From contig CAXUJK010000003.1 in NCBI GenBank assembly GCA_964251385.1, positions 124,001 to 188,000 of the forward strand: a stretch of DNA of 64,000 nucleotides, written 5' to 3'. Under the pieces are notes generated by a model that was not told the DNA's origin, made no database searches, and was given only the letters and a program-made list of their open reading frames with translations. The position numbers were made by a program, and so were the translations under genes. How positions within the stretch are numbered: position 1 is the stretch's first letter; each line of letters starts with the position of its first letter. Source of the stretch: CADCVW01 sp964251385. Its GTDB lineage: Bacteria > Pseudomonadota > Alphaproteobacteria > Sphingomonadales > Sphingomonadaceae. Shown one piece after another: positions 1 to 9,039 of this stretch.

Positions 1-315
1 TCGGCGTCTACGCTCAACGCGGGCATGCTGGCGCTGCCGGTCATGATCGTCGACACGCACGTGCTGCGGAGGCTCGGGTTCGTCCCGGCAAACGCGACTC
101 TGCGGAATGCGAGCGAGGCGGTCACGGCGGCGGTGCCGGGTTGGACCGGTGACGATTACCTGTTGTTCCACATCGCGCTGAAGCGGCTTGGGCAGACGAT
201 CTGCCGCGGGGACGTGCCGGATTGCGCACACTGTCGGCTCGGTGACGATTGCTCAACCGCGCGGTTGCAGACCGTTCCCGGTTGGACGCGAAAGCTGACC
301 GCGCGCATGGGTTGA
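1..315 (+). CDS. Endonuclease III-like DNA glycosylase, C-terminal part
   Basis: The gene is cut by the left edge of the window and is open from base 1 in frame 1. The visible 104 residues are the C-terminal part of a HhH-GPD family glycosylase/AP lyase, which removes damaged bases from DNA. The catalytic-aspartate region (IVDTHV, Asp at visible residue 18) is present. The end carries an iron-sulfur cluster loop with the exact C-X6-C-X2-C-X5-C spacing of endonuclease III (CRGDVPDCAHCRLGDDC). A complete paralogue lies at 9040-9780 on the other strand and aligns through this whole segment. The helix-hairpin-helix and catalytic lysine would be outside the window. Confidence 0.85.
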   Translation, partial: SASTLNAGMLALPVMIVDTHVLRRLGFVPANATLRNASEAVTAAVPGWTGDDYLLFHIALKRLGQTICRGDVPDCAHCRLGDDCSTARLQTVPGWTRKLTARMG

Positions 316-327
316 TCGTAGTGCGCT

Positions 328-819
328 TCACTCCAGCCGCCATCGTCCGAGCGTGACATGTCGGCCCTCGCCCACAATGCTTTCGACCAGCAGGAACTCC
401 TCGACGAGCCAACTCACCGGATCGACGCCGATCGTCTCGCGGCGGTCGCTGCGGTAATCGATCGTGACGTGCGGCGCGAAGCGGTGTGCCGCGATCGCGA
501 GGCCGTGGCGCCGTAGCGTTTCGACGAGCCTGGGCTGGAACGCGACCGCGCCTTCGATGGCTTCGCTCCCGCGCAACACCAGCGTGTGTCCGTTGCCGAC
601 GAGCCTGTCGAAGACGACCCTGAACGGTGGGTGCCGGACCGCATCGCCCGCGTCGATCAGCGCATCGACGAAGCCGGGTTGATGTCTCGGCCGGTCGCCA
701 AGCGGCAGCAACGTCATGTGCAGCAGGCCCGGATCGCGCCTGTCCGCATGGGGAAGCGCCGCGATGACAGCGGCAACCTCGGACGGCGGCTTGATCATGA
801 AGTAGAGTCGCGGCTGCAT
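328..819 (-). CDS. thpR: RNA 2',3'-cyclic phosphodiesterase / 2'-5' RNA ligase family
   Basis: This is a 163-aa protein of the 2H phosphoesterase superfamily (LigT/ThpR). Such proteins hydrolyse 2',3'-cyclic phosphate RNA ends in the cytoplasm. Both HxT signature motifs are visible: HMT at residues 34-36 and HVT at 117-119. The spacing and total length are normal for the family. An upstream start at 885 would add 22 residues rich in Arg and Leu without family character, so the ATG at 819 (MQPRLYFMIK) is preferred. It is convergent with the endonuclease III-like gene, with a 12-bp gap. Its cellular RNA substrate cannot be inferred. Confidence 0.85.
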   Translation of the reverse strand: MQPRLYFMIKPPSEVAAVIAALPHADRRDPGLLHMTLLPLGDRPRHQPGFVDALIDAGDAVRHPPFRVVFDRLVGNGHTLVLRGSEAIEGAVAFQPRLVETLRRHGLAIAAHRFAPHVTIDYRSDRRETIGVDPVSWLVEEFLLVESIVGEGRHVTLGRWRLE

Positions 820-988
820 CGGCAAAGGTCGCAACCAAGACGGGGCAAGTCGCTCCGTGTTTACCGACGCGCAAGCGTCTCGCAAGACGTGGGTGCCTCA
901 AATCTTCCGACGTTCGGGAAAGCGGCTACGGCTCTCAGCGGATACCGAGAAAGCTGGCGGCTACCCTGAACGCGCCGGTTTGAGAGCT

Positions 989-1126
989 GGAGGAGGGGAT
1001 TGGGTACTGTGTCCCCGGAATTTGTGGGAGGAGGGGATTGGGTACTGTGTCCCCGGAATTTACTCTGTGTCCCCGGAATTTAGGTGTGTGGAAAAAGCGG
1101 AAATGGGTACTGTGTCCCCCGAATTC
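989..1126. repeat. REP-like direct repeats (TGTGTCCCCGGAATT units)
   Basis: Two exact 35-bp copies lie at 989-1023 and 1027-1061, each containing GGGTACTGTGTCCCCGGAAT. A shortened copy sits at 1062-1081 and a diverged copy at 1104-1126, next to a GGAATTCC palindrome at 1132-1139. Similar GGGTACTGTGTCCCC motifs are familiar near REP-associated (RAYT) transposases, but none is present here, so that link is inference. The rest of 886-988 shows no convincing gene. Confidence 0.8.
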
Positions 1127-1140
1127 CGCCCGGAATTCCG

Positions 1141-1260
1141 GAAGTCTGCATCAACGTCGCGGGCTTCTGGTCCCTGCCTTCGCTGCTGGTGCTGGTGATC
1201 GGCACGATGCTCGACCGGCGGGCACGCACGGCCAATGCATTTAGTGCACTGTCACAGTGA
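1141..1260 (+). pseudogene. Possible remnant: hydrophobic C-terminal coding fragment
   Basis: Frame 1 from about 1141 to the TGA at 1258-1260 encodes one apolar stretch (about 20 residues, GFWSLPSLLVLVIGTML) followed by a basic tail (DRRARTANAFSAL). This looks like the last membrane helix and cytoplasmic tail of a real membrane protein. No start codon or upstream domain is present. The open frame runs back into the REP-like repeats, which suggests a gene end left behind by a rearrangement. I cannot name the family. Confidence 0.3.
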
Positions 1261-1294
1261 TCCTTAATTCTGTTACCGTAATTCCAATACACCG

Positions 1295-1945
1295 CTAACC
1301 CAACACTGCATCTAATTCGCCTCGCTTATAAACTTTGCGAAACGTAAGATTGATCCGAGGGCCACAAGGCCGCCGTTCGCGATTAATTGCGTGCTTCCAG
1401 AAGGTTTGTGTTGCACCTTTCATCAGGAGAAGACTGCCGTTAGTTAAAACAACCGGAATAATCTCGAAATCGTTTCTCTTCTTATGCTTAAAAAGAAACG
1501 TGCGAGTATCTCCAAAGCTTAAAGACGCTATAACGGGGTTTGGGCCAAGCTCCCGCTCATCGTCGCTATGGAAACCCATGCTATCGTTATTATCTCTGTA
1601 ATAATTCAGCAGGACACTATTAAACCGCTCTCCCGTGCAATCCTCAATCGTGCCCTTCAAGACCAGAAGAAGGTTTGACCATGGCAATGGTACATTGCGA
1701 ATGCCAGAGTAGATATAGGCCCTGTCCGGATCGCCATACCAAGCGGTCAACCTCGGTTGTAAAACCTTACGACCATAAATGTTCATTTCGCGTTGCTGCC
1801 ACGCAGTCGTCTCAAGCAGCTCACGGAAAACAATATCGGGAGGTGCAGAAACATTAAGATCTCTCAGGATCGAGACATCAGCGTCAGGTAAGTTAATCCT
1901 CTCAAACACTTGTGATGAAGAAAACAAGTCTTTCATGGCGTTCAT
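1295..1945 (-). CDS. AlkB-family Fe(II)/2-oxoglutarate dioxygenase
   Basis: This 216-aa 2OG-Fe(II) oxygenase of the AlkB/ALKBH2-3 type probably removes alkyl groups from nucleic-acid bases. The visible metal and cofactor residues are the HxD pair H126/D128 in MGFHSDDE, H185 in KHAINRE, and the 2-oxoglutarate arginines R197 and R203 in PRINLTFR. The nucleotide-recognition-like PRLTAWYG block is at 64-71 and LNYYRDN at 113-119. The start ATG overlaps the stop of the upstream methyltransferase-like gene by 4 bp (ATGA), so the two were one operon. By eye its GC content is clearly lower than the surrounding chromosome, which suggests transfer. Expression may now be reduced because a transposon splits the upstream gene. 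Confidence 0.9.
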   Translation of the reverse strand: MNAMKDLFSSSQVFERINLPDADVSILRDLNVSAPPDIVFRELLETTAWQQREMNIYGRKVLQPRLTAWYGDPDRAYIYSGIRNVPLPWSNLLLVLKGTIEDCTGERFNSVLLNYYRDNNDSMGFHSDDERELGPNPVIASLSFGDTRTFLFKHKKRNDFEIIPVVLTNGSLLLMKGATQTFWKHAINRERRPCGPRINLTFRKVYKRGELDAVLG

Positions 1946-2345
1946 GTAATAACGGCTATGACGAAGTTTTGAGCGTTCTTTTTAGGGCGATGGTCAAGTT
2001 CCGCTTCGAGTGCAGCAATGCTCGACTTAGAGTCTGGGCAGCTCATACCGATTTCTGGATCAGATAGCATGATGCTCACGTCATCAGGGAGAATGCTATT
2101 TATGTATGACCAACCGAGCCCTTCCTTGTCAGCAAAATCTACTGCGACGAAAATTTTACCCGCACCCATAGACCTGAAAAGGTGCTGCCAAAATCCTCTA
2201 CATGCTGCAGCGAGCTTAGCCTTTCGAACTTCGGAACTAAAGAAATTTGCCATCACTAGGTGAAACCCAGCAAATGATATCTTAGCATAACTTGCTTTAT
2301 CCGCTGCGTCGAACTGAACAAAATTAAGGGTGATGTTCAAACCTG
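1942..2345 (-). pseudogene. Methyltransferase-like protein, 3' part (split by IS1595 element)
   Basis: This is the C-terminal coding part (about 131 codons plus the target-duplication codons) of a gene whose 5' part is at 4815-5273. Deleting the element and one CAAACCTG copy joins the two parts in frame, reading VSPGLNITLNFVQFDAAD across the junction. This half contains the later part of a Rossmann-type methyltransferase fold: a FVQFDAAD block and HLVMANFFSSEV, which resembles a motif IV strand. An open frame extends to 2433, but that extension reads through the transposon terminal repeat and is not native. It overlaps alkB-like by 4 bp. The gene is probably non-functional in its present form. 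Confidence 0.8.
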
Positions 2346-2368
2346 GGCGTGTATCCCCCTTGCATACG
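2346..2368 (+). repeat. Left terminal inverted repeat of the IS1595 element
   Basis: This 23-bp end begins GGCGTGTATCCCCC and ends GCATACG. It matches the reverse complement of 4792-4814 except at two positions. It is preceded by the target duplication CAAACCTG at 2338-2345. Confidence 0.93.
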
Positions 2369-2395
2369 TAGAACGAACGCGGTATATGGTGGTGC

Positions 2396-3292
2396 ATGAG
2401 CACGAAGCCCCTCACCACCGCGCAGTTCTTCAAGGCCTTTCCGACCGATGAAGCCTGCCTAAATCACCTGTTTGATGTTCGGTTCGGACAGGGGTTCGCC
2501 TGCCCGAAGTGCGAGCGTCCGTCGAAGTGGTTCCGCATCAAAGCCGAGCGCGCCTACTCCTGCCAGTTTTGCGGCCACCACCTGCATCCCACGGTCGGCA
2601 CGCCTTTCGAGCAAACGCGCACCCCGTTGCAGCTCTGGTTCTACGCAATCCACCTGTTCACGATGACGCGCCATGGCGTCAGCGCCAAAGAGCTACAGCG
2701 TCAGCTAGGCGTCACCTACAAAACCGCATGGCGCATGGGGCACCTGATCCGCGAGCATATGGCGGACGTTGACGGCGAAGCCCCGATCGGCGGACCCGGC
2801 ACGGCGGTCGAAGTTGACGAAACTCTGGTCGGGGGCGTGAAGCGCGGCACTCACATGCGCGGGTCGGCGGGTGAGACGGTCGTCGTGGCGGCGATGCAGC
2901 GCGACGGCGACATAATCACCGCCGTTGTCCCGAACCAGCGCCGTGCGACCCTACAGCCCTTCGTGACGGCCAACGTGAAGCCGGGTGGCCAACTCCACAC
3001 CGACGAGCTGCAAAGCTACACGGGGCTTCACAAGGCCGGGTATCGGCACATGACGGTGAACCACGGGATGCACGAATATGTCGGCTTCGACGGTGCGACG
3101 GTGAACGGGGTCGAGAGCTTCTGGCGTCACCTGAAATGCAGCCTTGCCGGTACGCACGTCAGCGTCAGCCCCAAGCACCTTGGCCGCTACTGCAAAGAGT
3201 TCGAGTTTCGGTTCAACCGTCGCTCGGATGCGGCTTCGATGTTGCCGGACCTGCTTTCGACTTTCCAGCCATTGAAGCCAAAGCGCGATTGA
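2396..3292 (+). CDS. IS1595 family transposase (ISXO2-like)
   Basis: This 298-aa DDE-type transposase catalyses movement of the element that encodes it. It has an N-terminal zinc ribbon (C36-x2-C39, C56-x2-C59), then a helix-turn-helix region around 93-118 (GVSAKELQRQLGVTYKTAWR). The RNase H-like catalytic core follows: D141 (VEVDETLVGG), D203 (HTDELQSY) and N237/E240 (VNGVESFWRHLK, with K247). The ATG at 2396 is 28 bp inside the left terminal repeat. The frame is intact with no frameshift. Its 3' end overlaps the convergent small cargo gene by 80 bp. Confidence 0.95.
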   Translation: MSTKPLTTAQFFKAFPTDEACLNHLFDVRFGQGFACPKCERPSKWFRIKAERAYSCQFCGHHLHPTVGTPFEQTRTPLQLWFYAIHLFTMTRHGVSAKELQRQLGVTYKTAWRMGHLIREHMADVDGEAPIGGPGTAVEVDETLVGGVKRGTHMRGSAGETVVVAAMQRDGDIITAVVPNQRRATLQPFVTANVKPGGQLHTDELQSYTGLHKAGYRHMTVNHGMHEYVGFDGATVNGVESFWRHLKCSLAGTHVSVSPKHLGRYCKEFEFRFNRRSDAASMLPDLLSTFQPLKPKRD

Positions 3293-3395
3293 ACGCGGCC
3301 TTGTCGCCGGGGGCGGGTTGCTCCGCCTCACGCTCTGCTACGAACTGATCAATCTTGCCGTTCTCGCGTGCCTCGCGCAGCGTGATCTTAGCCAA
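3213..3395 (-). CDS. Small conserved cargo protein, unknown function
   Basis: This 60-aa charged protein has a helical N-terminal part (KITLREARENGKIDQFVAER) and a Pro/Ser/Lys-rich tail. I recall similar small LREA..G..D.F..E proteins as hypothetical proteins in alphaproteobacteria, but I cannot assign a function. It starts at a TTG (3395) that overlaps the stop of the upstream membrane-protein gene by 8 bp, so translation is probably coupled. Its 3' end is antisense to the last 80 bp of the transposase. It could be a small regulator or partner of the cargo module; that is inference. Confidence 0.6.
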   Translation of the reverse strand: MAKITLREARENGKIDQFVAEREAEQPAPGDKAAFNRALASMAGKSKAGPATSKPHPSDG

Positions 3396-3876
3396 CGAAC
3401 TCCACCTTTCGACTAGGTGCAGCGGCGATCATACCGAAGATGAAAGCTACGCGCAGGAATGAGCAGAAAGTCCAAACGAAGCACGCGAACCAAGCGGCAA
3501 CGATCCAATACGATCGCGAGGCTAGATCGTTGATGCTGGGCGCAACGACCATGATCGGAAGTGAAACGAACGTCAGCGCGAAGCCGCCGAGATATGCGCG
3601 ACGCGCGTAACCAAGGAAGTCCTCGAAAGAGTCGCCGCGAGCAAGGACGCCCACGAAACCATCTCGTTTGGTGCCGATGAAGCCGTAGATCGCGAATACG
3701 AATCCACTCTGGATCGACGCCCATTGGAACACAGCGCCATAAAGATTGGCCGTTTGCCACCCGCCTGGAGCGAACTTGGCCGCAATGTCGCCACGGTAAA
3801 AGGCTAGCAGCGCGAACGTCAGAATGCCGAACGCGATTGGCGCGAGGCGCTCAAACTCTCGCGTCTTCCAAAACAT
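3388..3876 (-). CDS. Four-helix membrane protein, transposon cargo
   Basis: This 162-aa integral membrane protein has about four apolar segments: near 11-27 (LAPIAFGILTFALLAF), 47-66, 93-111 (AYLGGFALTFVSLPIMVV) and 122-150. A soluble loop with GTKRDGFVGVLARGDSFEDFL lies between the second and third. There is no signal peptide and no domain I can name. The ATG is preceded by a strong Shine-Dalgarno TAGGAGG that overlaps the stop of the upstream 281-aa gene (16-bp gap), so the two are coupled. A small membrane protein paired with a soluble partner is a common layout for abortive-infection modules, but no direct evidence for that role is visible. Confidence 0.8.
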   Translation of the reverse strand: MFWKTREFERLAPIAFGILTFALLAFYRGDIAAKFAPGGWQTANLYGAVFQWASIQSGFVFAIYGFIGTKRDGFVGVLARGDSFEDFLGYARRAYLGGFALTFVSLPIMVVAPSINDLASRSYWIVAAWFACFVWTFCSFLRVAFIFGMIAAAPSRKVEFVG

Positions 3877-3892
3877 CTTGACTTATCGCCTC

Positions 3893-4738
3893 CTAAAGGA
3901 GGCGGAGCCTATCACGGAGCAAATTCCGACGCAAACGATAGAACTGCGCCACGTCGCGATCCGGGAACGCCAAATCCTCTTTCACGTCAAAAAGCTCCCC
4001 CATGAGGTCCAATTCCTCGTTCGGGATGCCGTTTCCGTTATCGATGACGCCTTTGATCGCGCGTATGTCATCCACCCCGTTTTCGTTCCGTCGCATGGCC
4101 TCGTGAATGACGGTCTTGATGCCTTCGCGGAGTGCACCGCCCCTGTGTCCCATGCTAAGCTGGATGCGAACCGTGTCCGCGCCGTACTGGTCCTTCATGC
4201 GTGAAACGTTCTGCCAAACAGGATCTGCGCCATCGTCTAAATCGGCGACATTGGGACGGCCGGCGACCGCGATCTCCACCTTCCTAACGGGAAGCTCATC
4301 GAACCTTTGCCAAGCGTCGTCACGGTATCGTGGCCGCAACAGGTACTCCGCTCGGGCGTCGTGAGCGTACAGGTAGCCCATTACGCGAGACGGGGAGAGC
4401 ACTCGCGGGTCGTATTGGATGGCTAGCAACCCGTCGTGCGAACGGTATCGAAAGGCGACACCGTAGCCTAAGGGCTCGTCAAACGGCAGGTCATCGGTTC
4501 CATCGGGGAGCATTCGGCCGGGGAGATTACCCGACTGGCCTCGGACAAACTGTCCGCTGAATTCGCCATCTTCAGCGTCAAAATCTTCTAGGCGGACGAG
4601 GATCGCTTCACCTGTGACGTGACGTTCACGGTCCGTCATCGCAAGCCCGGCTATTCGCTCAATCAGGTCGCCCATCATTGGCTTATCCGCAGACGTGCGG
4701 CGGACATCATAAAACCTTAAGGTGACAGTCTTTTCCAT
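3893..4738 (-). CDS. 281-aa protein of unknown function (DUF6731/DUF4747-like), transposon cargo
   Basis: This soluble protein starts with a short beta-like segment (KTVTLRFYDVRR). A conserved-looking middle follows with RLEDFDAEDGEFSGQFVRGQ and PLGYGVAFRYRSHDGLLAIQYD, and the C-terminus is charged and helical. The pattern reminds me of DUF6731/DUF4747-type proteins found in phage and mobile-element settings, but I cannot confirm this from sequence alone. It is the first gene of the leftward cargo operon, starts 54 bp inside the right terminal repeat, and has a GGGAGA ribosome site just upstream. It is coupled to the membrane protein downstream. No catalytic motif is evident. Confidence 0.75.
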   Translation of the reverse strand: MEKTVTLRFYDVRRTSADKPMMGDLIERIAGLAMTDRERHVTGEAILVRLEDFDAEDGEFSGQFVRGQSGNLPGRMLPDGTDDLPFDEPLGYGVAFRYRSHDGLLAIQYDPRVLSPSRVMGYLYAHDARAEYLLRPRYRDDAWQRFDELPVRKVEIAVAGRPNVADLDDGADPVWQNVSRMKDQYGADTVRIQLSMGHRGGALREGIKTVIHEAMRRNENGVDDIRAIKGVIDNGNGIPNEELDLMGELFDVKEDLAFPDRDVAQFYRLRRNLLRDRLRLL

Positions 4739-4791
4739 GCCGCTCTCCCGCTGCGGCAGAACGTACAGGGCCTCGTAGGCGAGTCAATCGC

Positions 4792-4814
4792 CGTATGCGA
4801 AGGGGATACACGCC
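4792..4814 (-). repeat. Right terminal inverted repeat of the IS1595 element
   Basis: This is the reverse complement of the left end with two mismatches in 23 positions. It is followed immediately by the second target copy CAAACCTG (4815-4822). The promoter of the leftward cargo operon should lie in the short gap between this repeat and 4738. Confidence 0.93.
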
Positions 4815-5273
4815 CAAACCTGGGGAGACGCACGCGAGCACTTGCATGCAACTCTGCTCCCATGAGGGTTCCTTGTCAAAAATCGTTATCTCAATAGGAT
4901 TGCTAACGTTTTTGGCCTCAACCTCTCGTAGATATCTCGTCAAACCAATTATTTCCGTACCCGGTCCGCCACCAATGCATGCAATCTTGGTGGGTTTGCG
5001 GGAAAAGATCGACGGTTTAATCTTTGGTCGTAACCGCTTCAACGTTGAATAGATGTAGTATCCGTGAGCCACAGCATACTTATATAAGTAGCAGAACTTC
5101 CTAGTGTCTGACTCATATTTAGGGTTCTCTGACTTTGAGAAATACTTACTTTGCATATCTGCAAAGTGAACTGCGGCTTGCGCCTTGAAAGCCAGACCGT
5201 GGGCAGCACGCGCGCGCTGCTCATAATGCGAGATAGCAGGACGGATGCGCACAAAGTCACTCATCCTTGCCAC
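4815..5273 (-). pseudogene. Methyltransferase-like protein, 5' part (split by IS1595 element)
   Basis: These are the N-terminal 153 codons of the interrupted gene. A helical Tyr/Lys/Ala-rich region comes first (residues 16-80), then a class I SAM-methyltransferase motif I (KIACIGGGPGTEIIGL) and an acidic motif II strand end (ITIFDKE). The current open frame runs 35 codons into the transposon and stops at 4707, so a truncated product without the rest of the SAM fold could still be made. Either GTG at 5273 or ATG at 5264 may be the start. GC content is low, like the AlkB gene, and 58 bp separate it from the end of thiC. The substrate is unknown; pairing with AlkB suggests nucleic acid. Confidence 0.8.
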
Positions 5274-5331
5274 TCACGTTGCGAACGGAACATTAGAGGA
5301 ACTATATGACCAACGGGACTGGTGCAAGACC

Positions 5332-7182
<1,851 letters not shown>

Positions 7183-7221
7183 GCGTGTCTCTCCTCAAAA
7201 CGGGAGAAAGCGCGTAAACCG

Positions 7222-7312
7222 CTCCCTCCCTACGCCGCTATCAAGCGGATCAGGTTCAGCGGGTCCTGGCGGCTGCCAATCTCAACCGCGCAACGCGGTC
7301 CCCCGGGGATGT
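7222..7312 (-). promoter_or_regulatory. TPP riboswitch (THI element) upstream of thiC
   Basis: The minus strand carries the conserved 3' core CTGAACCTGATC. It is followed by a short hairpin (CCGCTTGATAGCGG) and CGTAGGGAGGGAG, and preceded by a TTGAGA variant of the CTGAGA bulge within GC-rich pairing arms. The order and spacing match the thi-box aptamer. The element ends about 40 bp before the thiC start, where a ribosome-site switch could act. Confidence 0.93.
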
Positions 7313-7348
7313 CCGGGATGTACGCCGATCGTGCGGCGCGCGAAAGCC

Positions 7349-8995
7349 TTATCGCCCGGTGAGCGCTTTCGCCTTGGCAGGGGTGCCGAGCGCGTCGAGC
7401 GCGGCGGCGTTGGCGCGGCGGGGCGCGACCGTGCGAAACACTTCGGTGACGCCCGGGCGGTTGCGGTGAGCGAGCGTGGCGACCTGCGCAAAACCAGAAC
7501 CGGGCGCGGTCAGCGCATCACGCAAAAGGTCGCCGTGCGGGTAGGCGGCGCGACCGCGCGCGCGGACGAGCGCGACGCCGCCGATACCGAGCCGGGCCAT
7601 TTCGGCGAGCACCGCGGCGGGATCGCGGAAGCGCAGAGCGTAGCCGCGGCCCATGAAGTCCGACTTGCTCAACAGCTGCGACGCGCGCACGGCGTAGCCG
7701 GTCAGGCCGGGGTCGCGAACCGCCATTTCGACGATGAAACTGCCTTCGGCGCCGCTGCTGCCGTCGATCAGCCAGGCTTGGCCGGCGGGATCGGTGCCTG
7801 CGACGAATTCGTCCAGCCGGAAGTCGACCTTGGGCTGGCGGGCGGCGAGGTGGGCGATGCCGGGGGTCGCCAGGATCAGGGCGGCGACGACGACTGCCAC
7901 GGAACGAAAGCGCGGGTTCATTGCGTCGGCGAGCGCGCACATGCCGGAGACGACGAGGACGACGTAACCGAGCAAGGCGGGTGCCATGTAGCGGTCGATG
8001 ATGTCGACGGGCACGATCGATCCCAGCGTCAGCGTCGCCAGGATGAGCGACAGGCAGCCGGCGGAGATCGACCAGGCTTGCGTGTCGGTTCGGCGGTTTC
8101 GCCATGCGCCGTGCAGCGCGACGGCGGCGGGGACCAGCGACAACCAGGTGAGGCCTCGCGGCAGGCTGCCGAGATTGGCGGCGAGCGCCTGCCCGGCGAA
8201 GTCGGCTCCGGCGGAATAGACGAACCCGTCCGCGTTGATGCCCGCAGTCAGCCAATACCACGGGCCGACCAGAAGCAGGGCCAGCGCGGCGGCGACGTAG
8301 GGCCTGGGCGAGCGGAGCAGCTTCCACCGGCCGGTCAGCGCGATGTGGAACGCGGGCACGAGCGGGACGAGCCAGCCATTGCCCTTGACCAGGATCGCGG
8401 TCGCGGCGAGCAGCGCGAACCACACGATACGCGGCCAGGTCTGCCGTTCCGCAAAAGCGATCCACGTGGTCGTCGCGGCCAGGCAGAGCGCCGAGGTGGC
8501 GGCGTCGAGCATGAAGAAGGCGTTGCCTTCCAGCGCGACGGGGGTGGCGGCAGCGAGCACGGCGCCTGCAAGCGCGGCTGCCCGCCCGTGCCACGGCAGC
8601 AGCATGCGCGCGACGAGCACGGGCGGGATCGCGCACAGGACGAGGTTGACGGCGAACGCGGTGTGCGGGGTGGCGGGAAGGATCAGGAAGATCGGGCTGA
8701 ACGCTGCGTAGAACGCGGGCGGCCAGTGCCCGAGCGAGATCTTCGGGTAGTGCACGTAGAAACGCTCGACGAACGCCATCGGGTTGGTGCCGAACGCGTC
8801 CGTCGCGTAGCGGGCGATGACATAGGAATTCATAAAATGCGCGGGTTCGTCAGCGCCCGACAGGCCGGACGTCGGCGCGTCGGCGACAAGCGCGGGGAGC
8901 AGGCCGATCGCGAGGGAGACGGCGAAAGCGGCAAGGCCGATATGCGGCCAAAGGCTGGAGGCGCGTGTCGGCCGGGCAGGAATTGACGCGTCCAT
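7349..8995 (-). CDS. GT-C type polytopic glycosyltransferase-like membrane protein
   Basis: This 548-aa protein has about ten apolar segments over residues 15-400 and a soluble periplasm-like C-terminal domain. An acidic first-loop motif follows the first helix (SGADEPAHFMNSY), as in GT-C/PMT-like enzymes that use lipid-linked sugar donors. ATG 8995 (MDASIPARP) is preferred. The frame stays open to 9145, but that would overlap the upstream endonuclease III-like gene by more than 100 bp and add an Arg-rich, unlikely leader. It lies 44 bp downstream of that gene. Donor and acceptor are unknown. Confidence 0.7.
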   Translation of the reverse strand: MDASIPARPTRASSLWPHIGLAAFAVSLAIGLLPALVADAPTSGLSGADEPAHFMNSYVIARYATDAFGTNPMAFVERFYVHYPKISLGHWPPAFYAAFSPIFLILPATPHTAFAVNLVLCAIPPVLVARMLLPWHGRAAALAGAVLAAATPVALEGNAFFMLDAATSALCLAATTTWIAFAERQTWPRIVWFALLAATAILVKGNGWLVPLVPAFHIALTGRWKLLRSPRPYVAAALALLLVGPWYWLTAGINADGFVYSAGADFAGQALAANLGSLPRGLTWLSLVPAAVALHGAWRNRRTDTQAWSISAGCLSLILATLTLGSIVPVDIIDRYMAPALLGYVVLVVSGMCALADAMNPRFRSVAVVVAALILATPGIAHLAARQPKVDFRLDEFVAGTDPAGQAWLIDGSSGAEGSFIVEMAVRDPGLTGYAVRASQLLSKSDFMGRGYALRFRDPAAVLAEMARLGIGGVALVRARGRAAYPHGDLLRDALTAPGSGFAQVATLAHRNRPGVTEVFRTVAPRRANAAALDALGTPAKAKALTGR

Positions 8996-9039
8996 CGGGT
9001 GTGCCTCGAGCCGGGCGCGTGCCCGTTTCCCTGCCGCGC

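Larger units (their letters stand above)
2346..4814 (+). mobile_element. IS1595-family transposon with passenger genes
   Basis: This is a complete 2469-bp element. Its ends are 23-bp inverted repeats (2346-2368 and 4792-4814) that match at 21 of 23 positions and start GGCGTGTATCCCC. An 8-bp direct duplication, CAAACCTG, flanks it at 2338-2345 and 4815-4822. An 8-bp target duplication and an ISXO2-like transposase fit the IS1595 family, some members of which carry passenger genes. The transposase (2396-3292) is rightward. Three cargo genes (3213-4738) run leftward in a compact operon. GC content looks intermediate between the low-GC host gene and the chromosome. The intact ends and transposase suggest a recent and possibly active insertion. 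Confidence 0.95.

Noticed and set aside
2346..2433. Extension of the leftward methyltransferase 3' part to a start at 2433
   Set aside because: The extra residues (MKNCAVVRGFVLMHHHIPRSF) are coded by the transposon end and the transposase 5' region, not by the native gene.
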